Part shown: positions 1 through 9,881 of the stretch, in pieces
Layout of the letters: each line of letters opens with the position of its first letter
How positions within the stretch are numbered: position 1 is the stretch's first letter
Source of the DNA: Epichloe hybrida
Lineage: Eukaryota; Ascomycota; Sordariomycetes; Hypocreales; Clavicipitaceae
Assembly: GCA_019022495.1 (NCBI GenBank)
Contig: JAFEKR010000001.1
Coordinates: 7,936,001 to 8,000,000 of the forward strand
DNA length: 64,000 nt
Direction: 5' to 3'
Translations under genes and position numbers: made by a program
Notes under the pieces: model-generated
What the model was told of the DNA's origin: nothing
What the model saw: only the letters and a program-made list of their open reading frames with translations
Database searches by the model: none

Positions 1-71
1 ACAGGGTCAAAAATTCAACACGGGTTCGAGGAAACTGTGCCAGCCATACAGAGGTGGTGCCACGTTGACGT

Positions 72-120
72 GGGAGGAGAGGGAGGAGAGGGAGGACAGG
101 GAGGACAGGGAGGACAGGGA
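72..120. repeat. 9-bp tandem repeat (GGGAGGASA)
   Basis: Five adjoining 9-bp units, two of GGGAGGAGA type followed by three of GGGAGGACA type. The array sits at the head of the F-box-like relic and keeps one frame open, so it creates a spurious Glu/Arg/Asp-rich peptide. Simple-sequence expansion is the likely origin. Confidence 0.8.
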
Positions 121-132
121 AATTGCATGGCG

Positions 133-1456
133 CCCGCTGGCACAGCTTGTCAGTCTGCTGAGCACACTTGGGGACGTTAAGCGAGGTCAGAGAGCCCATA
201 CCGGCGGTGCCTTTTGGAGGTTTTGCGCCAGAAAGGCCCGAGATGCAAGCTTCATATGCACACGTTCAACCTCGACAGTCTTCGCTCACTCGAGGCTGAG
301 CCGCCTTGGGTTGACGCAGACGAAGTTCAGCTCGTCACATCACCCAACCTGCACAGCTTGATCGTTTCTTACTGCAGCCAGCGCACGACTGATCATCTTG
401 ACTACCACACTCGAACTCTGATCCACATGGTTTGGCAGTTGGCACCGAATCTTGAGCATGTTTGGATGCGTCACTTTGTCCCCAGTCGATTCGCTGTCGG
501 TCCAGCAGCACCAGACCCATGTTGGGATTGGTTCGTGGACGAGGGCAACATTCAGCCAAGCCGAGCCAAGCTCAGAAGCCTGGTTTTTGACGGCGCAGAA
601 CAGGGGGACGACGGTATTGATTTTGAGCATTTGGCTGCCTTGACCGACTTTGCCCTGTTGACCTCGATGGAGAGAGAGATATGGACCATACCCCCTCCAC
701 AAGCACTTGGAGAGCTAGTCTACCTGGTGCATGATGATCAACTGCCGTCGCTCAGAGCCCTTGCACTCCATCCATATAAGGATGAGTCGGCTGTTCTGAA
801 TGATACGGCCCTTTGTCATCTGTTGGAGGGCATCGAGTGTCCAGAGAGCTTTGCCATCGTCGACTACATCGGCAACGAGGCGTTGCAAGTTCTCGTCACA
901 AGGCACGGGCCATTTCTACACCGCGTCGTATTGGAGTCGGGCCGCCCCCACGAGTTACCCTTATCGCACGGAGACATGGGTTACGTGGGGTTCTTTGTGC
1001 AACCGGTGTCCCAATCTGACTCACCTTGATATCCCGGTACAGAGGGCCCTCGGCGGCGCCAGAGAAGTCCAGCAATATCAATACTTGGAGCGACTCACTC
1101 TTTGGCTGAATGTTGTCGGTGAGGATGTGCCCGGAACGTGGCAGGTGGACATGCTCCCGGACGACAAGTCGCGAGAAGTATCTGGAGGACATTTTGATCA
1201 ACGCTGCCACGGACGAAGATGTTGTCAAGTCTATTTTTCGCCGCGTGAGCAGATGCGACGTGGCAACATTTTCGGGTATACGACGTCATGGCTCGTTGCA
1301 GTTATCTCAAGATTGAGCCGCGACGGTTCAGGGACATGCCAGAACTGGACAATGGGGAAACGCCAACCAGCGATATGTCATATCATGTCACATCATGTCA
1401 CATCACCACGACGGATTGGCATAATACTCGGTTCCAGTACGGAGTACTCCATACTC
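133..1456 (+). pseudogene. frame-broken F-box/leucine-rich-repeat-like relic
   Basis: Not an intact gene. The longest open stretch (about 214-1000) begins at TTG, not ATG, and reads like the leucine-rich part of fungal F-box proteins, with recurring patterns such as SPNLHSLIVSY, LAPNLEHVWM and AKLRSLVF. At the G run near 994-999 the sensible reading jumps to another frame (RCPNLTHLDIPV..ERLTLWLNV). Near 1165-1175 it jumps again (YLEDILINAATDEDVVKSIF), and a further jump around 1300 would give IEPRRFRDMPELDN. An upstream piece (about 145-185, LVSLLSTLGDVKR) is also in a different frame from the main stretch. At least three single-base shifts are needed, and no splice signals explain them. Family assignment is from general pattern only; sequencing error is possible but less likely with this many breaks. 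Confidence 0.5.
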
Positions 1457-3344
1457 GGTGAAACAGTCATGATTACAATCATCCGTCTTCTCTCGAGAAA
1501 TCATGCTTTGCTTTACTACTCAAGACGACATGACGACTTGCTGCAAAAACGGAGCCGTCGGGGCCTCGGTCACTACGACGGTCGCGAAGCGTGCGCCGCC
1601 GAAGGATGCCTGGCCCGTGCCCGAGCCCGAGCCCCGTCGTGTTTTCTCGTGCATGGAGGATTTCGATCCCGGCCCTGTGGACTGCCGCGTTTTCTGGGAC
1701 ATGGTGTGGGCCTTGCATTGTATAGAATGTTATAGAGTTGAAGTTGGCGGGCAACCGAATCTACATGTACATACGTACCGGGGCGAGGAGAGGGGGGAGG
1801 GGGACGACGTCCTTGCTTGCTTGCCCGACGTCCGGATCGTACGTGTTGAATTTTACATTACATTCGGTCCCGAATACGTACGTGCCTATAACGTGCCTAT
1901 AACGTGCCTATAACGTGCCTATAACGTGCCTATAACGTGCCTATAACGTGCCTATAACGTGCCTATAACGTGCCTATACGTGCCTATACGTGCCTATACG
2001 TGCCTTGTTCCTTGCGCCACGTACGATCCGCGGCATGCGTAAAAAGTTGTCCGTGGGCCTCGAGTTTGCTTGCCCCTCGTATGAGCTTACGGACTGGTCC
2101 GTACAGCCGACGACGCATGGTTGGCCATGTGACCACCACCCACCCCTCTCTTGTTCTTGCTCGAGGGATCCCCTGCCCGTCCGATACCATCTACTCCGTA
2201 AGCTATTACCTATTACCCCGTGTACACGCTCCGTACACATTGCACAGACGAGACGAGACAAAGGATCAGAGGGCTCCCTCCTGACAGGCGAGCGAGCCAC
2301 TGAGGGATGAGGGAAAGCGGCAAGTATACAGACTACACACCCAAAGCCACCAAGTTGCTTTCTCTATTTCGAAAATCTTCCTCTATACTATGCAACTCCC
2401 GTGTATGCAAAAAAAAAAAAAAAACACATCATGTCAGACTTCAAGAACCATGACTCCAAAAACAAGAAAAAAAAGGAAAATAATAAAAAGTTGGCCCCCC
2501 ATGTCAAATGTGACTCAGTCGACTACACGGCTCGGCCAAATCAGTCCATCCAACGTGCCATGGAAAAAAAAAACGTCTTTGATGGTTTTCTTGCCATATT
2601 GATATCTTCTGCCGGCTCATTGTCGTCCCTCTCTTCCAAAATATAAACGCGACAGCTGTTCCAACGCCCGTATTCTTCTGTACTGTTTCAAGTTTGAGGC
2701 TTTTTTGAATGTCTACCCCGACTAAATGGCACCATTGTTGGCTCCGCCACATGAATGCGTTTCGGCTCAACCACAAAGACACTATCATGGATCGAGAAAG
2801 CCAATCATCTAATGGTAGGAGAGATAAATTTCCCAAGGCAATTGCTCAGATGTGAACACCTCTTAAAGGAGTCAGAGCATAGCCAAGAACGAAAACCCCC
2901 CCCCCCCAACAAATGTCAACCATACGCCCCTTCACCTTGCACCTCCACAAAAGTGCAAACTCTCAAAGTCTATCACAAAGAAACTGGTGTAAAATCAACA
3001 ACAACAAAAAAAATAACCCCAAAATAAGACCCAAAACAAGAGAAAGAGAACCAATGTCAGTCACTCCTCTTGGGCGATGCGCAGCATCCCATGAGCTCCA
3101 CTCAGATCATCTTCGTACTCCCGGTTCATCGTAGAGTACTCCAGCAACCTTCACGGTCGAGCGTTGGAGCTTGCCACGAAGCTTGTTTGAGGGTAGACAT
3201 TCCCCTACAGACACACCTCGACAGGACAAGAACTCAAAAGGTTAAAAAATGTTTAAAAAAGAAGAGAAAGGGGGGGGGGGGGGGGGCAAGACAAGGACTT
3301 TTTCGTGCAGGGTTTTTCATGCAATTTATACTTCGTAACCTCGC
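1457..3344. other. intergenic spacer with no convincing gene
   Basis: Open frames here are short, mostly start at non-ATG codons, and overlap the tandem array at 1880-2004. Contents: TACGGAGTA-type motifs near 1438 and at 2192, A-rich tracts (2408-2423, 2467-2490), a C12 run at 2896-2907 and a G17 run at 3270-3286, which lies 59 nt past the stop of the copper-fist gene. I see no splice pattern that joins these frames. Confidence 0.6.
1880..2004. repeat. 11-bp/10-bp minisatellite (ACGTGCCTATA)
   Basis: About eight head-to-tail copies of the 11-bp unit ACGTGCCTATA change, at the right end, into copies of a 10-bp unit (CGTGCCTATA) that lost one A. The copies are nearly perfect, implying recent slippage or homogenisation. 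The array lies in intergenic DNA. Confidence 0.9.
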
Positions 3345-5036
3345 TCAAAGTTCCCAAAATGTGCCCATGGAGGTTGCGGTTGTGGGGTCAGGACTCTCAG
3401 CAACAGCAGCGATGCCTTCATTGTAATTGGGCATCCAGAAGGCTGGATCTTCTTCCACCATAGAAATGGTACCAACCGCAACATTGTTGTCAGAGTTCTT
3501 GTTATAGAAACTGTCGTAATCAATGCTGGTCAAGTCCGTTGTACTGCCGACTATGCTTGTGTGAGGGAGAAAATTGGTCGTTCGAAACCCTGCGCTAAGC
3601 TCTCCATCTCCGTTGCCGATGAAGTCTTCGACTTCTGATACCTCGCCAGAAGTCGACGTTGTGTTGGCGAGGCGGGGTAGTTGTTCGGATCCGCTTCCGA
3701 AATCAAACACGCCGTTGAAGCTTTGAGCTCCAGCTTGGCTGTAGCTTGACGGAGCAAAGTTCTCTGGCTTGGCCTCACCGAGATCGTAGTGGCTCCAGTC
3801 TACAGAAGCAGTACTGATACCAGCACTGAAGATAGGCCCGTCGACTTCTGAAGGCACACCTGAGCCAAACATTTCAAGCGTATTGTTGTTGCCCACATAC
3901 GACGGATAATCGATTCCCGATAAGTCGAGGGGGGGCAGCCTACCCGGCAGATTAGGGGAGCTACCACTGGACATCAGCGGCGAAGCTGTTTCCGACTTGA
4001 CTCGTCGTTGTTCGCGGGCTGTCGCGGCGCGGGAGCGGTTGCTAAAGGAGTCTGGGAAGGGCCCATCTTGGCACCGCACATTCTCCGAGTTGGCACCAAG
4101 ACTGCTGCTGGCACTGGTCGCAGAATTGACTCGGCTGAGCTGATATGAGCCGCACTTCTGGGCAGCTCTATTGTGCTTGGGCACGGGTTTGTGATTACCA
4201 CTGTGATCAAAAGCCATGACACCATCCAAGTGAACCGTGTTAGCTCGTCGTCGTCTGGCAGGCGGCTTCGGGCGTGCGGCGGCAACCGTCAGAGAGTCGG
4301 GATCAGATTCGGTCTCTGGAACCGTGTCCAGAGAAGGCTCCTTCTTGTGAGCGCAGGTGCAGCGACCGCCATGGTTACAGCAACAGGTCTCTGCAAGTGG
4401 GCCAGGTAGTTAGATACGAAAAGGGCTGAAGACGAAGGCGGACGGGCAAAGTTGCCAGGTTTGTGTGTCATGATGTGAAGCTCACCCTTGTGTCCGTCAA
4501 CGGGCTGTTGCAAGTGAGCGCACTTGCTCGTCTTTTCGCCACAGTCACACTTGATATGAGCAGACCGCGACTTCCGCATCGTGCGACAATGGTTGCATTG
4601 CGACACCGGGCGACCCTTCTTGTTGATGTGTTGAAGTGGGCGATCTGTAAGAAACAAGAGTAAGCTTGTTAGCTCGGTGTCTTATGCATGTTATAAGTTT
4701 TTTTGTCTTTTTTTTCTTTTTCAAAAAAAAAAAAAAAAGAACGAAACAAGTGAGAACTATTTGCGAGAGGATTTGAAAGTTTATTTGTGAGGTGATGCAG
4801 ACGAGAAAGTTGTTGTCCATTGTCGGTTCGGGGTGCTGCCATTGACACGCGCGCGCGCGCACACACACACACGCACGCACACACACATGAGGGGATGAGG
4901 GGCGCACAAAGGCGCAAGAAATACTGGATGGAGGTTGTTGACGAAGGCATTGCGACTTACCGGAATGTTGACAATTGCTCACACGATGGCCGCGGACGCA
5001 GGCCTCGCAAGCGAACTTCTCACCGTCTATCAACAT
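3345..5036 (-). CDS. copper-fist DNA-binding transcription factor
   Basis: Spliced gene on the complement: exons 5036-4961, 4644-4486 and 4390-3345, giving 426 aa with both joins in phase. Residues 1-40 are a copper fist: start MLIDGEKFACEAC, zinc ligands Cys10, Cys13, Cys22 and His24, and the minor-groove KGRP motif at 35-38. A cysteine-rich stretch follows (Cys42, 45, 58, 60, 67). A second cluster, CCCNHGGRCTC (81-91), opens exon 3 and is a typical copper-binding regulatory element of this family. The rest (100-426) is Ser/Asn/Asp-rich and probably the activation region. The family (ACE1/AMT1, MAC1, GRISEA, AceA) controls copper uptake or detoxification genes in the nucleus; which branch this belongs to cannot be settled here. 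Intron 1 is long (316 nt) and carries an alternating purine-pyrimidine tract. Confidence 0.92.
4845..4889. repeat. 45-nt alternating purine-pyrimidine tract (CG/CA)n
   Basis: Perfect purine-pyrimidine alternation for 45 nt, with a CG-rich left half and CA-rich right half. It lies inside intron 1 of the copper-fist gene. Such tracts are the classical Z-DNA-forming sequence; whether it does so in vivo is unknown. Confidence 0.9.
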
Positions 5037-6037
5037 AGTTCGCTACCGCGGTGGTTGCTGCGTGCAACTGTGCCTTTTAGTGAAGATTGTGGAAGAAAAA
5101 AATGTTCAAGGATGGCGGACGAAGAAGCGTCAAAGTGGGCGTAGATGTGTGTGGTTCCGGGGCACTGATGACGGGTGGCGCTGGGTACAGTAAAGTAACT
5201 AAGAAAGTCAACGCAACTATTTTTTATGCTAATAAGCCGAGTCAGTGGTCGTCGCTGGTCGTTCGCTGGTCATTCGCTGGTCGTTCGCTGGTCGTCGCTG
5301 GTGATCGTTTCTGGGGGGAGGAGGGGGAAGATCCTACATGTACCAACCAGCCCATGTCCCTCCGTTGAACGCACAAGGGCTGGCGGCTGCCACCTCTCTT
5401 TCTCTCTGTCTCTTACTCTTTTTTTTTTTTTTTTTTTTTTTTCCCTTGGTACCCCGGAGCCTGGCGCTGCGCTATGGGCAACGTGCAAGGTCCCGGGACG
5501 GACAGGCGTCGATGTCTGACCGAACAGACGAAGAACGAGCAAGGCTGGGCCGGCGCTTGCCTGCAGGGTTCGGCTGTGGGCGGGTCGGAGGGGAGGGAGG
5601 GGGAGGGGGGACGTCACCTCGTCATGCTCGTCTGGCGTTTTGGGAAACTGGAGACCCACTGCAGCCAGGCGGCGCCAAACAGCCTGGCAGGAAGACTAGG
5701 GTGTCCCTTCTCCGTTCTTGAGAGTTCCTTGTCGCCGGCTGAGTCTGGAACCCACGGTGCTTCCGTTTCGAGGAGGAAGCGCGTGGAGACGAAAAAGAAT
5801 ATTAACAAGAACTCGAGCGACTGACCGAGGATTGTGCATGTGCATGTGCAGAGTTGGCAAGTAGGAGAGTGAGGGCAAAAAGCCGGAGAGGAGCCAAGGT
5901 AGAGAGAGAGAGAGCGTATCGGCAAAGGCGCTCAATGGACAGACCAGTGCAGTCCAGTACTACCATCACGAGAAACCAAGGGATAATGATGAATCCTTTT
6001 CTTGTTTGGCCTGGGGCTTGGCCTGGGGCTTGGCTTG

Positions 6038-6117
6038 GGTAGGGAAGGTAGGGAAGGTAGGGAAGGTAGGGAAGGTAGGGAAGGTAGGGAAGGTACATAC
6101 GTAGGGAAGGTAGGGGA
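6038..6117. repeat. 9-bp minisatellite (GGTAGGGAA)
   Basis: About six perfect copies of GGTAGGGAA, then a short break (ACATAC) and one or two further copies. It is preceded by a three-copy GCTTGGCCTGGG-type repeat. The unit length is a multiple of three, so it keeps frames open on both strands. Confidence 0.88.
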
Positions 6118-6263
6118 GGGCACGGCGGGTCGGTGGAGTGGAGCCTCGCATTTCGGGGTTCGTCTGGCCTGACAAATCTGGGCAGTTCCTTCCTTGGCCT
6201 TCCTTCCTTGTCAGTCCGACTGGCTCGCTGTTCTCCTCAAGGCTGGGGTAAAAGGTAACAAAC

Positions 6264-6403
6264 AATGCAATGTGCAATGCAATGTGCAATGCAATGTGCA
6301 ATGCAATGTGCAATGCAATGTGCAATGCAATGTGCAATGCAATGTGCAATGCAATGTGCAATGCAATGTGCAATGCAATGTGCAATGCAATGTGCAATGC
6401 AAT
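6264..6403. repeat. 12-bp minisatellite (AATGCAATGTGC)
   Basis: About 11.7 essentially identical copies of AATGCAATGTGC over 140 bp. Because 12 is a multiple of three the array is open in several frames and gives artefactual repeats (Asn-Val-Gln-Cys on plus, Leu-His-Ile-Ala on minus). No neighbouring coding sequence supports a real protein. Confidence 0.92.
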
Positions 6404-9400
6404 AGTGTACATATAGTCCGTAATACTCCCTACCCGCCTAATATCATTCATTTGCACCCTCAGTCCGGGCCAGCACAAGCCTGTATTTTACCCCCAGCAT
6501 GTACGTCCGTACTCTACTTGTTGATCATGCCTCTTCTGCTGTACGGATTACAGAGTCATCATCATCCTGCTACAACCTCGCTACTACACCTACAATGCAT
6601 GCAATAAAAAAACACGGAGCGAACGCCGGCTTGACCGGGACCTCGTGAAGTGTGTGAGGTTGTACGTACGGTACATTATACATTACGGTAGGGTACGGTA
6701 TAACAAGTATGTACAGAAGTACGTCTCAGACGTGCAAGAAAAGACATGACGAGATGCAAGGACGGAAGCAGCAATGCAACAAAGCGACAATGCGACAATG
6801 CTTGATGAGTACGTACGGAGTACTCACTCACCTTCCAGACTCACCGATCCCCGCCAATCAGCCGCATCACAGGTGGTAGGCCCGACAGCCGCGGATCCGT
6901 CTTCCCGTTTGCAGCGCCAATGATAGTAGACGAATAGAAGCAGCTGTCCTTCAATTCGTTCCTGGTCGACTCTTCACGGGCCGACGAGTGCGGCGGCCAC
7001 GGCGTTCAACGACAGCATGTTTGGTCTGGGTTCTCTCTGTATCAGGACGCAATCTTCAAGAACCAGTCGGCATGGCATGGGGCATGGCATGGGGCATGGG
7101 CATCGTGACATAATGCGGCATGCTTCGAGCATAGCATGACAACCACCACCACCACCTCCCCTGCCTATGCGACCCCCCGTCTCCTCCATATGTACGGAGT
7201 AGAGGGCAACCCATGCCGCAGCCTCAAATCAAAAAAGTTGGATGGTCGGGACGCGACGCAGAAACACCTGCTGCTGGGTGTCGTCAACGTGCAGCCACTG
7301 ACCAAGGAGCCACTGGTTGGTTCGCAGGGCCAACAAAGGAGGGGCAGAGCAAGTGCAAGGTGGCATAATGAATTCAACTTGTTGTCGGGCCATTGCCAGC
7401 AACAAATCGCAAATGCGCACACACCAGCCCACAATACGGATTTACACGTCGAGAATTGGGCCGAATGGAAGTGGAAATGCTGCTCTGCAATGTGCATTCC
7501 TCCGCACGCACGCGCGCGCGATCCTGTCATCTCTCGGTATCCAGTCCGAAATACAATGAAGCTGAAGCACTTGATCTTCCAACATGCTGCCTGATGTAGA
7601 AGAATGAGAGAGGATCCAAAATCCCCGGGTAGGCCTTCATCTGGTCTTTGCTTGGCAGAATTACAGGTAGTCCCAGCATCGAATCAAGGTCATTCATTGT
7701 GTACCAGGAGAAGGAGAAGGAGCAGAAGACAGCAAGTCGGATCGGCAATTTTCGATGCGTTGCTGTCCAGGCAATCCGACGAGCTCTAATCGGACTGAGA
7801 GGCACGAGATGAATCAGACCATGCCGACAAAAGTCTACTACGGGGCTTAATGCACGTTCAAAGCCCGACCCCTCTCTCTGCCCACGATACATAATCTGTA
7901 CATACATAAATTAACCATGTTGTCCAAAGTGAGGATTGAAGTGGAGGGTTGACGGGGTTATGTCCGACTTGACAGGCGACTGCGTCACAATCTGAATCGA
8001 GCATGTCTTCAGCCGGGCAATCCAACCGCGTCAGTCGTCTCTTTCTTCCTCGTTTCAACCGTCACCGTCGCACAATATTCGGCCACCTGCCCCGTAATAA
8101 TAATGATGATAGCGTGTGCTAAGCCCGACCATCAAATCGCCGTCCGTGTTGGTCCAGCAGAAGCTTTGTCTTTCGGTTGTCGCGAAACGACCAAAATCGG
8201 TCGCAATTTTGTCATCGATATGTCATCAACGACGACGGACTAAATCAAGTAGGAACACCTCAACAAGAACGATGATGGGTCCAACATGAGCCAACAGCAA
8301 TTCTTCCATCTGAGCCATGCCATGCCGGAAGAAGCTTTGGGCTTGGTTTCGAGCTCCTCGAAACTAGAAGGCTGCGGCGCACCCGCTCAGGCTTTATTGT
8401 CCGGAGACACGGCAATTTGAGACCACATGGGCAAGCTGCATGATGTGCCTGTTATTATGGGAAAACATTCTGCCAGAGTGCAGATCTGTTCTTGGCTGTG
8501 TGAGACCCGAGGCTTACCCGATCTTTGACTCCAGACGATTCATGACTCGATAAGGCTTCAATGCTTAGGTTCGGAACAGTTTCACCTTCACTTCTTGTGC
8601 AGAAGTGCATGTTCGACTGAGGGCCGAGAACAAAAGAGACGCCGCAGCTTGCAGTCATTATGGTGAACGCATCACAAAGCACATGTTTGGGGGAGACATG
8701 GGATATGAGATTCTGGGGGGAGGGATGGGGGTTAGCAGGACAGGGGCACCTTCCTCTCGCGTCCCGCTCAAGCGAACTACATACGGATCCGTACACACTG
8801 ACGACTGCACCACCTTGTCATAATATGCCAGGGCAAGAACAGCTCGTCTATTTTATTAGATGAGAAGCCAGCGCCCAGCCGTCCTTGTTCGAACCTTCCT
8901 GATGCGGCGCGATTGGGAACTGGAAAGCAGCCTCACAGGACTTTGGGACTTTTGGTCCATGAAAGCTTACCGCGGCCGCCATCGATCTAGGTAGAAGGGT
9001 AAGTCGTGGGCGGAAATATCGGAGATGTCGCATTCACCGAGAATTGCGAGGCGAATGCCGCGCTTGTTGAAGCTCCCCAAAGCTGCCCAGAGCTGCCCAA
9101 CGCTGCCTCCCTCCACTTTGCATTTGGCAACTGACTTGATCTGGCAGCTGGACGGCCTTCTAGAAGGAAGGATTGGAGGTCGACAGCTTGTCTCAGCACG
9201 GGCCAGCCAGCCAGGCGGCTCCACCTGCCACCATGACCTACTACGAAGTGGGAGTAATACATACAGTGAACTGTGATCAATGTGGGTCTGGGAGCGCCCT
9301 ACTACGGCTCGTGCGATCGTTTGGTAAACTGCTGCCCTCACAATCACCTGACACGTATTACCTGACACTTTGCAACGACACCTGCACCTGTCACCTGTTA

Positions 9401-9820
9401 TTCGATTCTTGTTGGCATCACCGGTGGGGGTCAAGGTGCATACTACGTCTTCATGACTGGATGGCTTTGATGGCGTGGATCGTGCAGGATGCGTCAAGCA
9501 ATGGACTAGTTCGCGCGGGGCACATGAATTGGGAACAAAGTCTTCATGCCCTTGAACTGCCGAGAAACTGATATCTCGGCTTACTTCAGCTACCAGACCA
9601 ACGTGTGCACCTGATACTTTGTCGATCTGTTCATCAGATGCCATGGAGCGCAATTCGTCATTCGTCGAAAAGCTGTGCGCTGCTGCTCCGTATAGTTTTT
9701 TTTTTTTTTTTTAAATCCACCGCGCTGCGTCTGGCCTATGAAAGCCCTGGCGCCCAGACCAGGCCCAATCGAAACTTGTCGATCGCACACACATATCTTT
9801 CACGTCGCCCACAAGCCCCA

Positions 9821-9881
9821 ACTCTTTTCCCTTCCCTTCTCTTCTTCCACATTTTCCTCTTTTTTCACCCTTCCCCCTCAG
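9821..9881 (+). promoter_or_regulatory. pyrimidine-rich promoter-like tract
   Basis: About 60 nt that are almost entirely C and T on the plus strand, ending in CTCAG. CT-rich blocks of this kind commonly precede transcription starts in filamentous fungi. The first downstream ATG (9951) opens a frame of only five codons, and the nearest real gene on this strand starts 3.5 kb away, so the tract has no obvious client gene. The assignment is inference from composition only. Confidence 0.3.

Noticed and set aside
5966..6607. Long repeat proteins (Leu-His-Ile-Ala or Asn-Val-Gln-Cys) on both strands
   Set aside because: Produced by the 12-bp and 9-bp minisatellites, whose periods are multiples of three.
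8967..9653. 228-codon open frame on the complement
   Set aside because: Starts at a non-ATG codon or deep inside, disordered composition, no family motif, and no splice partners; a chance open frame in a spacer.
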